DNA of 64,000 nt from Clostridia bacterium (GTDB taxonomy: Bacteria > Bacillota > Clostridia > Oscillospirales > CAG-272): contig JAFVUF010000012.1 in NCBI GenBank assembly GCA_017502875.1, forward strand, positions 1-64,000, in the 5' to 3' direction. The notes under the pieces are model-generated. The model worked only from the letters and a program-made list of their open reading frames with translations. It did no database searches and was not told the DNA's origin. Below, piece by piece: positions 7,976 through 15,449 of the stretch; the stretch's first letter is position 1; every line of letters begins with the position of its first letter. The translations under genes were made by a program, and so were the position numbers.

Positions 7976-9220
7976 TCAGTTTGCGGGAGCGTTGGGGGCA
8001 AAGTCGGAAACGCTCTCAATTCTTATCATATATTCCTCAACAAGACGCTTAGCGCACTTAAACGCCTTCCAGCCCACGGAGGAGCGCTGATTTAAGGGGT
8101 CGTTGCCGTAGCCCTTCTGCTTGATAATGTTCTCGATTCCGTCCTCCATCTCGGTTACGCCGTATGCGTCAGCTCCGAGAATAAGCGTTGAGAAAACAGA
8201 GCTGTTGTCCTCAGTTGCGACAATCCTAACTGTATCGCACATTTCTACTTTTCTGTCGAAATATATCGTGGTCATCTCATCCATTGGCTCGTACTTAACC
8301 CTGATAATATTTGCCTCCTCGCCGTCAATAATAGCGGGAATAGGATTATCAAGAACAAAGGTTCCTATTTCCCCGTCTACAATCAAGCCGTTATCTCCTT
8401 CGGTAAACCTGACGTTGTATACCTTGTTAGGGCCGAGCTGATAGGAAGCGTCTATTTTAGCCTCGCTGGACTCAACGAATCTTACGCCGCCTATGCAGCC
8501 AATCTCACCGACGAAGGTGCCGCCGGGAGTGTTATACTGACCTACGCTGAGCCAACGGTCGCCCGCGTCCTGCATAAGATCGTAGGCTGCGTAGGGGTGA
8601 ATTATACCCACGTAATAACCGTCAATCTTAGGTGCGTTCATAGCTTTAAGCTCAGCCGCCGCTTTGTAAACCTGCTTAACGGTAAGACGCGCGCCTAACG
8701 CAAGCTCTAAACGGCTAGTAATCTCAGTTTCGGAGCCGTCTGCTCCGATAATAGGACAGTACATAACGTTAGTACCGCCATTCAGCTCGTTTCTTACGAT
8801 GGTATCAAGGGTTCTGCCCGCCTGGTCGGCAAGCTTCTTGGTAGCCTCAACGATAGTGTTATCAACGGACGTAAGCTCGAAAACGTCAGACATTTCGATG
8901 TAATCTCCGTACTGATCGGGGGTACATACAATAGACTTTACGTTAAGCTTGTTGCCCGTAGGGGTAACGCCCTCAGTGATAGGGCCGGTAGCCTTGGGAA
9001 GTGTGGAAAAGCAGCGGAATTCAACGCTTTTGCCGCCGTTCTTGGGTATCTTGCGCTTCTGTCCGAACTGATCGTGAACGAGATTCGGAGTGGCAAGCTC
9101 GATAAGAGCCTTGTCGTAGAAGGTCTTCATTTCGGCGGAAAGGTCGTTGCCCTCTCCGTTTGAGAGAGTGGTATTTACGACGTCTCCCGCGCCGAAAAGC
9201 TTAAGAGAAAATTTCTTCAT
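7976..9220 (-). CDS. Major capsid protein, N4-gp56 family
   Basis: A 414-residue protein matching the N4-gp56 family of HK97-fold capsid proteins. Visible family features are the N-terminal NTTLSNGEGNDLSAEMKTFYDK block, a PKNGGKSVEFRCFSTLP strand, the TPTGNKL and QYGDYIEMSDVF segment, and the later YYVGIIHPYAAYDLM helix. The first residues, MKKFSLKLFGAG, resemble the N-terminal cleavage motif of ribosomal protein L27 and of staphylococcal phage capsid proteins that are cut by Prp protease. A Prp-type gene lies two genes upstream. The scaffold gene directly precedes it. The assignment is strong; processing of the N-terminus is inference. Confidence 0.88.
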   Translation of the reverse strand: MKKFSLKLFGAGDVVNTTLSNGEGNDLSAEMKTFYDKALIELATPNLVHDQFGQKRKIPKNGGKSVEFRCFSTLPKATGPITEGVTPTGNKLNVKSIVCTPDQYGDYIEMSDVFELTSVDNTIVEATKKLADQAGRTLDTIVRNELNGGTNVMYCPIIGADGSETEITSRLELALGARLTVKQVYKAAAELKAMNAPKIDGYYVGIIHPYAAYDLMQDAGDRWLSVGQYNTPGGTFVGEIGCIGGVRFVESSEAKIDASYQLGPNKVYNVRFTEGDNGLIVDGEIGTFVLDNPIPAIIDGEEANIIRVKYEPMDEMTTIYFDRKVEMCDTVRIVATEDNSSVFSTLILGADAYGVTEMEDGIENIIKQKGYGNDPLNQRSSVGWKAFKCAKRLVEEYMIRIESVSDFAPNAPAN

Positions 9221-9251
9221 TGGTTTTTCCTTTCTGTTTTGTGATTTTGAG

Positions 9252-9896
9252 TTATTTAAAGCTTATCCTTTCACCCGTACCGACACGCTTGAGAATGGAT
9301 AGCACATCGCTTCCGCTAAGCGCGGAAACGTTAACCTTTGTAACAACCCCACAGCTTCCGCCGAGTCCGTTTTCAATGGGACGGGACTTATTTTTAGCCA
9401 TCGCCTGCTCGACAAGCGCTAAATCATAAGTAGGATTGCTATATGTTTTTTGGTCAGGAGCGCTAACGCTTTGCGTTATCATCGCACCCGTAACGCTTGT
9501 TTCGGCATTTTCAGGTTCAAGCCTGCGCGCCCCCTGTTCCTTATTCTCGGAATTCCGCGATATATCAGCCTCGGTATCTGACGGCGTATTTTCCACAGAA
9601 CCTTCAGATATCTCCGCGCTGACCTCGGGGCGCGCCTTCCCCGCTTTCAGTCTGCGCCTGATAATGCTCTCAGTCCGTTTTTTATACGCTTCCTTGTACC
9701 TACCCTGTATAAGTCGCTCAAACTCCTCGTCGAGCGTAGCTTCGTCGGTCCCTGCCACACCCGTTTCATTTTCCCCGTCGGCGACACGGAGACCGACCTC
9801 ATTCTCTCCCTCCGGACAGGAGAGCGAGACGTTTTTTACGCCCGATATATCAGAAACGCCGCGCGCGGCGCTATCCGCATTTTGATTTATATCCAT
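9252..9896 (-). CDS. Putative capsid scaffold protein
   Basis: A 214-residue highly charged, Glu- and Ser-rich protein with little predicted fold. It lies directly before the major capsid gene, the usual place for a scaffold. The ATG at 9896 has GAAAGGAGC upstream; an in-frame upstream extension lacks a ribosome binding site. A central basic helix around YKEAYKKRTESIIRRRL recalls the repeated helix seen in scaffolds of N4-gp56-type phages. The C-terminal segment near LSGSDVLSILKRVGTGERI may be the capsid-binding part. Unlike the capsid protein, its N-terminus carries no Prp-like motif. Confidence 0.65.
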   Translation of the reverse strand: MDINQNADSAARGVSDISGVKNVSLSCPEGENEVGLRVADGENETGVAGTDEATLDEEFERLIQGRYKEAYKKRTESIIRRRLKAGKARPEVSAEISEGSVENTPSDTEADISRNSENKEQGARRLEPENAETSVTGAMITQSVSAPDQKTYSNPTYDLALVEQAMAKNKSRPIENGLGGSCGVVTKVNVSALSGSDVLSILKRVGTGERISFK

Positions 9897-9915
9897 AAAA
9901 GCGCTCCTTTCGCTT

Positions 9916-10278
9916 CTATTCGCAGCATATAAGCTCAGGATAATTCTCCTCAAGCAGTGAAAAGCCCGACATAAGAAGCTCAAATATTTCCTTTACGCTA
10001 TCCGTCGAATAATCTCGCGGAGTAACGTCAAAGCAGGCGTAGCCGCTTTCAACCTCGTCGGAGAAATGAATAAGCTCACCGTCCGAGTCAAGCTCGCGAA
10101 GCCTTTCGGCAGCCGCTAAAACAAGTATCGAGATAGCGGCGCAAACCGAGTCGCTGTCGGCGCGCGAAATATCCGTTTCATCGCACCCGCAACCGTTTAA
10201 AACCTCATCTGATACCGCATGCCCGCTTGCCTCAAAGTAAAAGCGGTCATCGTAATTGCCGTAAACTATTTTCGTCAT
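9916..10278 (-). CDS. Prp-type cysteine protease encoded in the phage cassette
   Basis: A 120-residue protein of the ribosomal-processing cysteine protease family. The catalytic His lies in ASGHA (about residue 19) and the catalytic Cys in SDSVCAAIS (about residue 46), in the spacing seen in Prp. Host Prp trims the N-terminus of ribosomal protein L27. In Staphylococcus aureus it also trims scaffold and capsid proteins of phage 80-alpha. Here the gene sits between portal and scaffold, and the capsid protein two genes downstream has an L27-like N-terminus. A role as the head maturation protease is therefore likely. It is followed after 19 bp by the scaffold gene. Confidence 0.8.
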   Translation of the reverse strand: MTKIVYGNYDDRFYFEASGHAVSDEVLNGCGCDETDISRADSDSVCAAISILVLAAAERLRELDSDGELIHFSDEVESGYACFDVTPRDYSTDSVKEIFELLMSGFSLLEENYPELICCE

Positions 10279-10332
10279 TTATATCATTCCCTTCTTTACC
10301 CTTTTGCCGCGTTCCAAAACGAAGCGCGTTTT

Positions 10333-11919
10333 TCATTTTGACTCCTGTTCGGAGCCAAGTCTTACAAGCAGCTCGTCTCTGCCCTGAAATTCCATCATAG
10401 AAAGCAGTACCTTTGCGCTTTCTCGGTTTTCGGGCGCAAAGACACCCATAGTGTAAAGCTCCTTTGCCATTGCGTTAAGCTCCTCGCGCTTTGATTTCGA
10501 GCCCTTTTCGGCGGAGATTGAAATATCAAACAAAGGAACTCTTCCGTATTTTGATTTTCCGTCCGCGCACAGCTCTTCAAGTCCGCTTATTTTTGAGTTA
10601 TCGTACGTTATGTAGCTTGCCGCCCCCGAACCGTTGCCGCCAACTATGCGGAAGCATCTTGGAACGGTATAAAACTGACGGATAAGCTCAACAATGAGTG
10701 TGCATACCTTGCAAAACGAGCGATAGGACGAGGCAATCATATCCTTCGTCATCTTACTTCCCGACTCCTGAAGCACTGTAATTGCCGCCGCGGCAACAAC
10801 GCCCTTCTCAGCGCCGCCCGCGGTTACGTCTCGGTTACCCGACGTCTCTTTAAGCTCGGTTATTTTATTGTTTATAACCTCAAGATATATATCGGAAAGC
10901 GGCGGCGCGGTTATCTCTCTGATACTGTCCTCGCCAAGTCCGGCGCCCTGAACGTGTACGAACGGTCTGGTCCAATCCGCAAACTCCTGCTCGCTTACCG
11001 AGCCGTCGTCTCTTATGAAATAACGCCTTGTCGCAGCCATTCTCGCATTTTCAAGGATAGCGTAGTTAAGCCTATCTATTTGAAGCTGAGCGTCCTTCAT
11101 TATATCGATAGCTCCAAATCCGCTTGGTGTACCCTCAATGGAGTACATAACGTCGGTTACAAAAGGGTATCTGCCGTGGTCGTAAAGTCCTTTTTCAGCG
11201 TACTCCTCCATATCCTCTGTGCAAAAGAGCTTATTGTCTCCAACGAACTTACAGTAATGCACCGTCTCGCTTCCGTCGGGCTTCCGCTTTTTGTAATACC
11301 AATCAACAACAGCTACCTTGTCGGAAACATCCACCTCATCGTCATATAGATATCTGGCGCAGTCCTCGGCAGAGTCCGCGGAAAGCTCCTTAATCTGCGG
11401 ATAAGTCTCCATAAGATAGTCAATGCTTTTAAGCTCGCAATGGAATACGTTTGGCGAAAGCTCAAGGTCATTTACTCCGGGCTCCCAGAAGAGATTAAGC
11501 ACGTCTATACGTTTAAGCTCGATATCGCCGAGCATTCCGTTTGCGGTAGGGTTCCAGAAAACCCCGTAGCAGCCTGTTCCGTGCTTTAATTTATCGTCCC
11601 ATATGGATGAATATACTCCGGGAAAATCGTTCTGCTCAAGAATAACGGGCAGAAGCTTAGACAAAGCCTCCGCGCTCTGAATATCTGACGGCTCTCTCGC
11701 CGAAACGTACGGCGTAGGTATGGCTTCCATTGCGTCTGCGTGCTTAACAGCGAGAGAATTGAACAGCCATGCGGACGCGGGAACGTACCTTGAATCCGAA
11801 AGCGGACGCGCGTGGCGCAGCTTATACCACTGCTCGTTTTCGATTATTCTGTTTGTAAGAGAGCTTCTGGCTGACTTGTACTTTTTCAGCAAAAGCTGCG
11901 CTTTTTTAATATCGGACAT
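10333..11919 (-). CDS. Phage portal protein
   Basis: A 528-residue protein. It forms the dodecameric ring through which DNA enters the head. Evidence is the length, the position between large terminase and the protease/scaffold/capsid block, and the typical text: an N-terminal helical stem with RIIENEQWYKLRH, an LFNSLAVKHADAMEAIP segment, the ELKRIDVLNLFWEPG region and a C-terminal helix after SISAEKGSKSKREEL. A good ribosome binding site (AGGAG) precedes the ATG. The type resembles the portals of short-tailed phages that pair with N4-gp56 capsids. Confidence 0.82.
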   Translation of the reverse strand: MSDIKKAQLLLKKYKSARSSLTNRIIENEQWYKLRHARPLSDSRYVPASAWLFNSLAVKHADAMEAIPTPYVSAREPSDIQSAEALSKLLPVILEQNDFPGVYSSIWDDKLKHGTGCYGVFWNPTANGMLGDIELKRIDVLNLFWEPGVNDLELSPNVFHCELKSIDYLMETYPQIKELSADSAEDCARYLYDDEVDVSDKVAVVDWYYKKRKPDGSETVHYCKFVGDNKLFCTEDMEEYAEKGLYDHGRYPFVTDVMYSIEGTPSGFGAIDIMKDAQLQIDRLNYAILENARMAATRRYFIRDDGSVSEQEFADWTRPFVHVQGAGLGEDSIREITAPPLSDIYLEVINNKITELKETSGNRDVTAGGAEKGVVAAAAITVLQESGSKMTKDMIASSYRSFCKVCTLIVELIRQFYTVPRCFRIVGGNGSGAASYITYDNSKISGLEELCADGKSKYGRVPLFDISISAEKGSKSKREELNAMAKELYTMGVFAPENRESAKVLLSMMEFQGRDELLVRLGSEQESK

Positions 11920-11993
11920 ATTTTTTCTCCTTTTTAATCGGCTTAACTAAGCCGTATTTGTTTTTTCTTGATTTTCGGGCGCGATGATAATAC

Positions 11994-13358
11994 CTAACGC
12001 CTGTTTTTATACAAATCCAGCGGATCGTCCATAATAACAGACTGAGCCACAGTCTTTCTTTCGGTTACGGGGCACATCATACAAAGATATCTCACCTCGT
12101 CAGCCACGTGATCCTCACCATCACTGTCAAGGTCTTCAGGATTTGTGTTAGAAAACTGAAGCAGGGGCATGGTTCTGCGAAATGCGTTGCAGTTATCAAA
12201 AACGTACATAAGAGGTCTGCCGTTTTCGTCAAACGCCAGGCGGTAATGCACCTGCATCCACCCCGGAATGCGCTTATTGTCTCCCGGGGTAAAGTAAACG
12301 CCGTGCTTTGCCGCCGTCGTCGCTATCGCCTCGCCGCGCGACTGATCCCAGATGCTCGGGTCCGCGACTCCGTGGACCGTTCTTCCCTTGAGATAGGGAT
12401 GCTCTGATTCAATTCGGCGAATTTCAGCGAATATCCTGTCGGGCGTCCACTTCACCCCCTCGTTTGCCGTACCCGTACAGCCGTAAAGCTCAAGTATGCG
12501 GTAGAGAATACCGTCGTGGTCTCTTGCCCACCAGCCGCACGAAAAGGGCTTTGCGTAGCCGAAATCGAAGGAACGGTAGTATTTCCAATCCCGCGGCGGC
12601 TCAAACGCCTTGATAATATGTGTATTTCGCCTTATGGCGTAGCCATCGGGGTTATCACGAAGCTCCTCAAAGAACTGCCCGTCGAAAACGTCCCAATTCC
12701 CAAACCTATGCGCCTGCCTGAGCTTTTCGGGCAAGCTGTCAAGCACGGTAACGTATTCGGGATTTCGCTCCATAAGAATTCGGTTGTCGTCAACGGTAGC
12801 GGGAATAAACTCGTAATCCTCACTGCGCTCGCCCTTCATATAGACGCGCTTGATAAACAGACGCCGAAACCACGTGTGCCCGACCCCTCCGGGATTACCC
12901 GTAAAGAACATTCTGGGTTTAAAATCACTTCTGACCGTTCTGTTCGCGGTCATCAGAAAGCTTACCTGCTCCCACGTGAAATGAGTACATTCCTCAACGC
13001 CTATAACATCGAACTCCTGACCTTGATAGCGGTATATGTCCGCCTCCTTGTCGCAGTAGCCGAGCTTGAGATACGAGCCGTTCGGAAACTCGAACACCCT
13101 GTCGCTCGCCTTATAGCTCACCGTATCGCCCAAAAGCCTGATAAGCGGTATAAGATGGTTTTCCTTTAACTCAGGTAGCGTTCTTCTTAGAAGCAGACAT
13201 TTCAGCCCTGCGTAGCGAAAGCACATAAGCGCAAGCTTTGTTCTCATCGCCCATGATTTACCTCCGCCTCTTGCGCCTCCGTACCCAACAAACCGAGCCT
13301 TCGACTTAAAAAACCGCCTTTGCTTTTCCGACGGCGGCGGAATTCTCAGGCTATACAC
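11994..13358 (-). CDS. Phage terminase large subunit
   Basis: The DNA packaging motor. The GTG at 13358 is chosen because GGGAGGTG lies 8 bp upstream; an ATG 60 bp earlier lacks a ribosome binding site. Walker A is GGARGGGKS (about residues 27-35), Walker B is DVIGVEE, and a coupling motif FFTGNPGG follows. In the C-terminal nuclease half, SFDFGYAKPF and GVADPSIWD supply the acidic metal-binding residues. All key residues of both the ATPase and the nuclease appear intact, so packaging could be functional. The portal gene follows after about 75 bp. Confidence 0.92.
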   Translation of the reverse strand: MYSLRIPPPSEKQRRFFKSKARFVGYGGARGGGKSWAMRTKLALMCFRYAGLKCLLLRRTLPELKENHLIPLIRLLGDTVSYKASDRVFEFPNGSYLKLGYCDKEADIYRYQGQEFDVIGVEECTHFTWEQVSFLMTANRTVRSDFKPRMFFTGNPGGVGHTWFRRLFIKRVYMKGERSEDYEFIPATVDDNRILMERNPEYVTVLDSLPEKLRQAHRFGNWDVFDGQFFEELRDNPDGYAIRRNTHIIKAFEPPRDWKYYRSFDFGYAKPFSCGWWARDHDGILYRILELYGCTGTANEGVKWTPDRIFAEIRRIESEHPYLKGRTVHGVADPSIWDQSRGEAIATTAAKHGVYFTPGDNKRIPGWMQVHYRLAFDENGRPLMYVFDNCNAFRRTMPLLQFSNTNPEDLDSDGEDHVADEVRYLCMMCPVTERKTVAQSVIMDDPLDLYKNRR

Positions 13359-13433
13359 TATACGACACCTCCCGTTTTTTAAGCAAAAAATCTGAACGGT
13401 GTAACCCGTAACCGTCAAAACCGCATTTTCTCA

Positions 13434-13841
13434 TCACGCGCCAAGCTCTGCCGCCTCATCGGAAAACTCTATCCTTACCGCAGCCTTATCGATGTCTGTG
13501 GCATCGGCGTTAAGCTCTGTCATAACGGCGCTCATTTCTTTAAGCACCCCCGAAAACTCCTTTAACGCCTTGGTGTCCAGACGTCTTGTAGGCGAAGCTC
13601 CGTTCTCACTGACAAAAAGCGTCTTATCCGCGGAAAGCTCGCATAGAAGCGCCGCTATTCTGTTGGCGGCAAGTCTTAGTGAAGCTCCGTCCGAGCCTTC
13701 ACCGGTTTTTGGCTTAGCGCTTTCGGGTAACTCGCTCCTTTGAGCGCTCTTAACCGTCCTTTTCCTTAACGAGCGCTTATTATCGGTATCGCAGACCTCG
13801 CTTATAAAGCTTATCTGCTCCTCGTTCTTCTCTCCGTTCAC
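13434..13841 (-). CDS. Putative small terminase subunit
   Basis: An acidic helical protein of about 135 residues directly upstream of the large terminase gene, the usual place for the small subunit that selects DNA. The GTG at 13841 has GAGG at suitable spacing. ATG codons at 13862 and 13904 would lengthen it but lack a ribosome binding site. A basic RSLRKRTVKSAQRS segment near the N-terminus could contact DNA. The C-terminal part has ALKEFSGVLKEMSAVMTEL, which may be an oligomerisation helix. No clear helix-turn-helix is seen, so the name rests mainly on position. Confidence 0.45.
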   Translation of the reverse strand: MNGEKNEEQISFISEVCDTDNKRSLRKRTVKSAQRSELPESAKPKTGEGSDGASLRLAANRIAALLCELSADKTLFVSENGASPTRRLDTKALKEFSGVLKEMSAVMTELNADATDIDKAAVRIEFSDEAAELGA

Positions 13842-13865
13842 CTCGTCATGCCTCACCTCCATACA

Positions 13866-13879
13866 CGAAATACTGTTCG
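13866..13879 (-). promoter_or_regulatory. Third LexA-like box inside the cassette operon
   Basis: CGAAATACTGTTCG matches the Gram-positive SOS box CGAAC-N4-GTTCG at all but one conserved position. It lies in the short gap between the first two genes of the phage cassette, downstream of the two perfect boxes at 14165 and 14213. Confidence 0.5.
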
Positions 13880-13881
13880 TG

Positions 13882-14100
13882 TTATTGCATATAAATATCC
13901 TCAAAGCATTCCGCGCAAAGAATACCGTATACAGAAGCTATGTGCCCCTCGCCGTCGGCGAGCGCTTTGCGGCAGACGGAGCAGCAGAGCTTCTCATTTT
14001 CCGAGCTAACTCCACATTCACCGCACCCACAGCATTCTTTTGCGCCGTTTTCGCATACAAGCGCCACTTTACAAGCGTCTCCGTTTCCGCCAAGAAGCAT
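13882..14100 (-). CDS. Small Cys-rich, zinc-ribbon-like protein, first gene of phage cassette
   Basis: A 72-residue protein with ten Cys, arranged as CGCGEC, CCSVC and ILCAEC clusters, which should bind one or two zinc ions. GAGGGGA precedes the ATG. It is the first gene behind the SOS-box promoter and therefore the first expressed. No named family is recognised. Its position before the terminase genes suggests an early or regulatory role, for example in DNA binding or in controlling packaging. Confidence 0.6.
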   Translation of the reverse strand: MLLGGNGDACKVALVCENGAKECCGCGECGVSSENEKLCCSVCRKALADGEGHIASVYGILCAECFEDIYMQ

Positions 14101-14127
14101 TTTTCATTCCCCTCAGCTTGTGAGTTC

Positions 14128-14156
14128 ATTATACACCATTCCGTGATACGAATCAA
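14128..14156 (-). promoter_or_regulatory. Sigma-A promoter of the phage cassette
   Basis: The minus strand reads TTGATT, 17 bp, TATAAT, 28 bp before the first gene of the cassette. This is close to consensus. A LexA box ends 8 bp upstream of the -35 element and a second box lies 48 bp further. Confidence 0.7.
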
Positions 14157-14164
14157 GAGAAACA

Positions 14165-14178
14165 CGAACATTTGTTCG
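14165..14178. promoter_or_regulatory. LexA (SOS, Cheo-type) box 1
   Basis: CGAACATTTGTTCG is a full match to the Gram-positive LexA operator CGAAC-N4-GTTCG. The palindrome extends by one base on each side. It lies between the divergent cassette promoter and the Crp/Fnr gene. Confidence 0.85.
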
Positions 14179-14212
14179 TATTTGGTTAAATCTGCACAAC
14201 ACAATCCTCACA

Positions 14213-14226
14213 CGAACATCTGTTCG
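14213..14226. promoter_or_regulatory. LexA (SOS, Cheo-type) box 2
   Basis: CGAACATCTGTTCG is a second full match to the LexA operator, 48 bp from box 1. The distance is close to a whole number of helical turns, so two LexA dimers could sit on the same face. Confidence 0.85.
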
Positions 14227-14298
14227 TTATTCACATATAACAATTATCTTACATAGCGCCCTACAAAAAAATGCGTATCGCAAAAAAACAATACCCCC

Positions 14299-14327
14299 TT
14301 GCAAATTGTAATGATAAGTGGTACAAT
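14299..14327 (+). promoter_or_regulatory. Promoter of the Crp/Fnr gene
   Basis: TTGCAA, 17 bp, TACAAT, about 40 bp before the ATG at 14368, with GGAGGGAG as ribosome binding site. It faces away from the phage-type cassette. Confidence 0.6.
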
Positions 14328-14367
14328 ATTTATGTAAGCCTAAAATCTGACGGAGGGAGTAACTAAA

Positions 14368-15024
14368 ATGAGACTGGACCAAACCGAGCTGTTTAAGGGA
14401 ATATCCGAAAAAAGCTATAAAAAAATTGAAAAATGTCTGCGTCTGCATATAATGAGCTACAAAAAGGGTGAAACCGTCTGCCACTACGGAAACGGCTCCG
14501 ACAGAATAGGTATCGTGCTATCGGGCAGAGCCGCAATCTACCGCACCGACTGTAACGGCTACGAGTCTCTGCTTGAAAATCTCCCAGAGGGCTCGGTTTT
14601 CTCCGAGGCTATGTCTTATTCCTCGACTGCGGGCGACAGTATCCTTGTTCGCAGCATGGCGCGCTCGGATATCGCTTATCTTGACTACGAAAAACTGCTC
14701 CTATGCCCTACCGAGTGTAAGTCTCCGTGCGCCGAATATGGCACTCTGAGGCAGAATCTGCTCTCTCTGCTAATCAACCGTTCAAGGCTTCTCGGAGAGC
14801 GCGTAGTCGTGCTTGGCTGCCATAGCATAAGAGAAAAGCTGCTCTGCTTTTTCCGATTACATTTAAAAGGAAAGGAATTCGGAAAATTCGAGCTTCCGTT
14901 CACCTGGCTTGAGCTTGCCACCTACATCAATACCGACAGGAGCGCTATGATGAGAGAGATAAATCTCATGAAGCGGCAAGGGCTGATCGAAACCAACAGG
15001 TATACGGTAAGAGTCCTGCGCTAA
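14368..15024 (+). CDS. Crp/Fnr family transcriptional regulator
   Basis: A 218-residue regulator. Residues about 1-115 form a cyclic-nucleotide-binding beta-barrel fold, including GNGSDRIGIVLSGRAAIYR and the PEGSVFSEAM turn. A long dimer helix follows, then a C-terminal winged helix-turn-helix (about residues 150-218) with ELATYINTDRSAMMREINLMKRQGLI. Cys occur in CPTECKSPC around residue 112, which might bind an iron-sulfur cluster or sense redox, but this is inference. The gene diverges from the SOS-linked phage cassette and could control it, though LexA sites are the more direct regulators there. Confidence 0.88.
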   Translation: MRLDQTELFKGISEKSYKKIEKCLRLHIMSYKKGETVCHYGNGSDRIGIVLSGRAAIYRTDCNGYESLLENLPEGSVFSEAMSYSSTAGDSILVRSMARSDIAYLDYEKLLLCPTECKSPCAEYGTLRQNLLSLLINRSRLLGERVVVLGCHSIREKLLCFFRLHLKGKEFGKFELPFTWLELATYINTDRSAMMREINLMKRQGLIETNRYTVRVLR

Positions 15025-15044
15025 GCCCTAAAAAATAAAAAAAC

Positions 15045-15079
15045 GGCAGGCGCTTTTTCAAAGATTAAAAGCCTCTGCC
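15045..15079 (+). terminator. Weak terminator after the Crp/Fnr gene
   Basis: An imperfect hairpin with arms GGCAGGCGCTTTT and AAAAGCCTCTGCC (two mismatches) is followed by TTAATTT. It lies 20 bp after the stop codon. Confidence 0.45.
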
Positions 15080-15094
15080 TTAATTTATATAGAT

Positions 15095-15116
15095 ATTGCA
15101 CCTATATAAGTGCAAT
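15095..15116. promoter_or_regulatory. Operator 1 of the Xre regulator
   Basis: A perfect inverted repeat ATTGCAC-N8-GTGCAAT, upstream of the -10 TATAAT at 15135. A near copy lies at 15154-15174, downstream of the -10. Confidence 0.55.
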
Positions 15117-15153
15117 AAATTTCTTCCATCTTTATATAATAATACCGAGGACT

Positions 15154-15174
15154 TTGCTCCTAAATAAGTGCAAA
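15154..15174. promoter_or_regulatory. Operator 2 of the Xre regulator
   Basis: TTGCTC-CTAAATAA-GTGCAA repeats operator 1 with the same half-sites and spacer length. It overlaps the region just before the ribosome binding site. Two such sites around one promoter suggest autorepression. Confidence 0.5.
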
Positions 15175-15186
15175 GGAACGGTAATT

Positions 15187-15417
15187 ATGAATATATCGGT
15201 AGAAAAAGCGATAGGAAAAAATCTCCGCCGTCTCCGCGAGGAAGCGGGATTAACGCAAGAGCTGCTCGCAGCGAAGCTCCAGATAAACGGCTGCGACCTT
15301 ACCAGAAGCGCCGTAGCGAAGATTGAGGTCGGACAACGCCACATGTACTTAGACGAGCTTATTCTTATAAAGAAGATACTCGGGGTAAGCTACGAGGATA
15401 TGCTTAATATTGAATAA
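15187..15417 (+). CDS. Small Xre-family repressor
   Basis: A 76-residue protein made only of an Xre-type helix-turn-helix domain. The recognition region runs over LRRLREEAGLTQELLAAKL, then LTRSAVAKIEVGQR, and ends LGVSYEDMLNI. The ATG at 15187 is chosen because AAAGGA precedes it at 9 bp. An earlier in-frame ATG at 15154 lies in operator 2. Two matching inverted repeats flank its promoter, so it probably represses itself. It could be a phage-type repressor related to the neighbouring capsid cassette or an ordinary host regulator. Nothing in the sequence decides this. Confidence 0.85.
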   Translation: MNISVEKAIGKNLRRLREEAGLTQELLAAKLQINGCDLTRSAVAKIEVGQRHMYLDELILIKKILGVSYEDMLNIE

Positions 15418-15443
15418 AGGGCTGTCACAAAAGCGACAGCCCT
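15418..15443. terminator. Terminator between xre gene and SGNH hydrolase gene
   Basis: Arms AGGGCTGTC and GACAGCCCT form a perfect 9-bp stem between two convergent genes. A CTCGTTTT run follows on the plus strand and TTTATTC on the minus strand, so it may work in both directions. Confidence 0.75.
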
Positions 15444-15449
15444 CTCGTT

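Noticed and set aside
12516-13169. Plus-strand frame of 217 codons
   Set aside because: Antisense to the large terminase gene, without start signals or family features.
2600-15150. Attachment sites flanking the phage cassette
   Set aside because: No direct repeat longer than what chance gives was noticed near both ends, and no tRNA gene borders the cassette.
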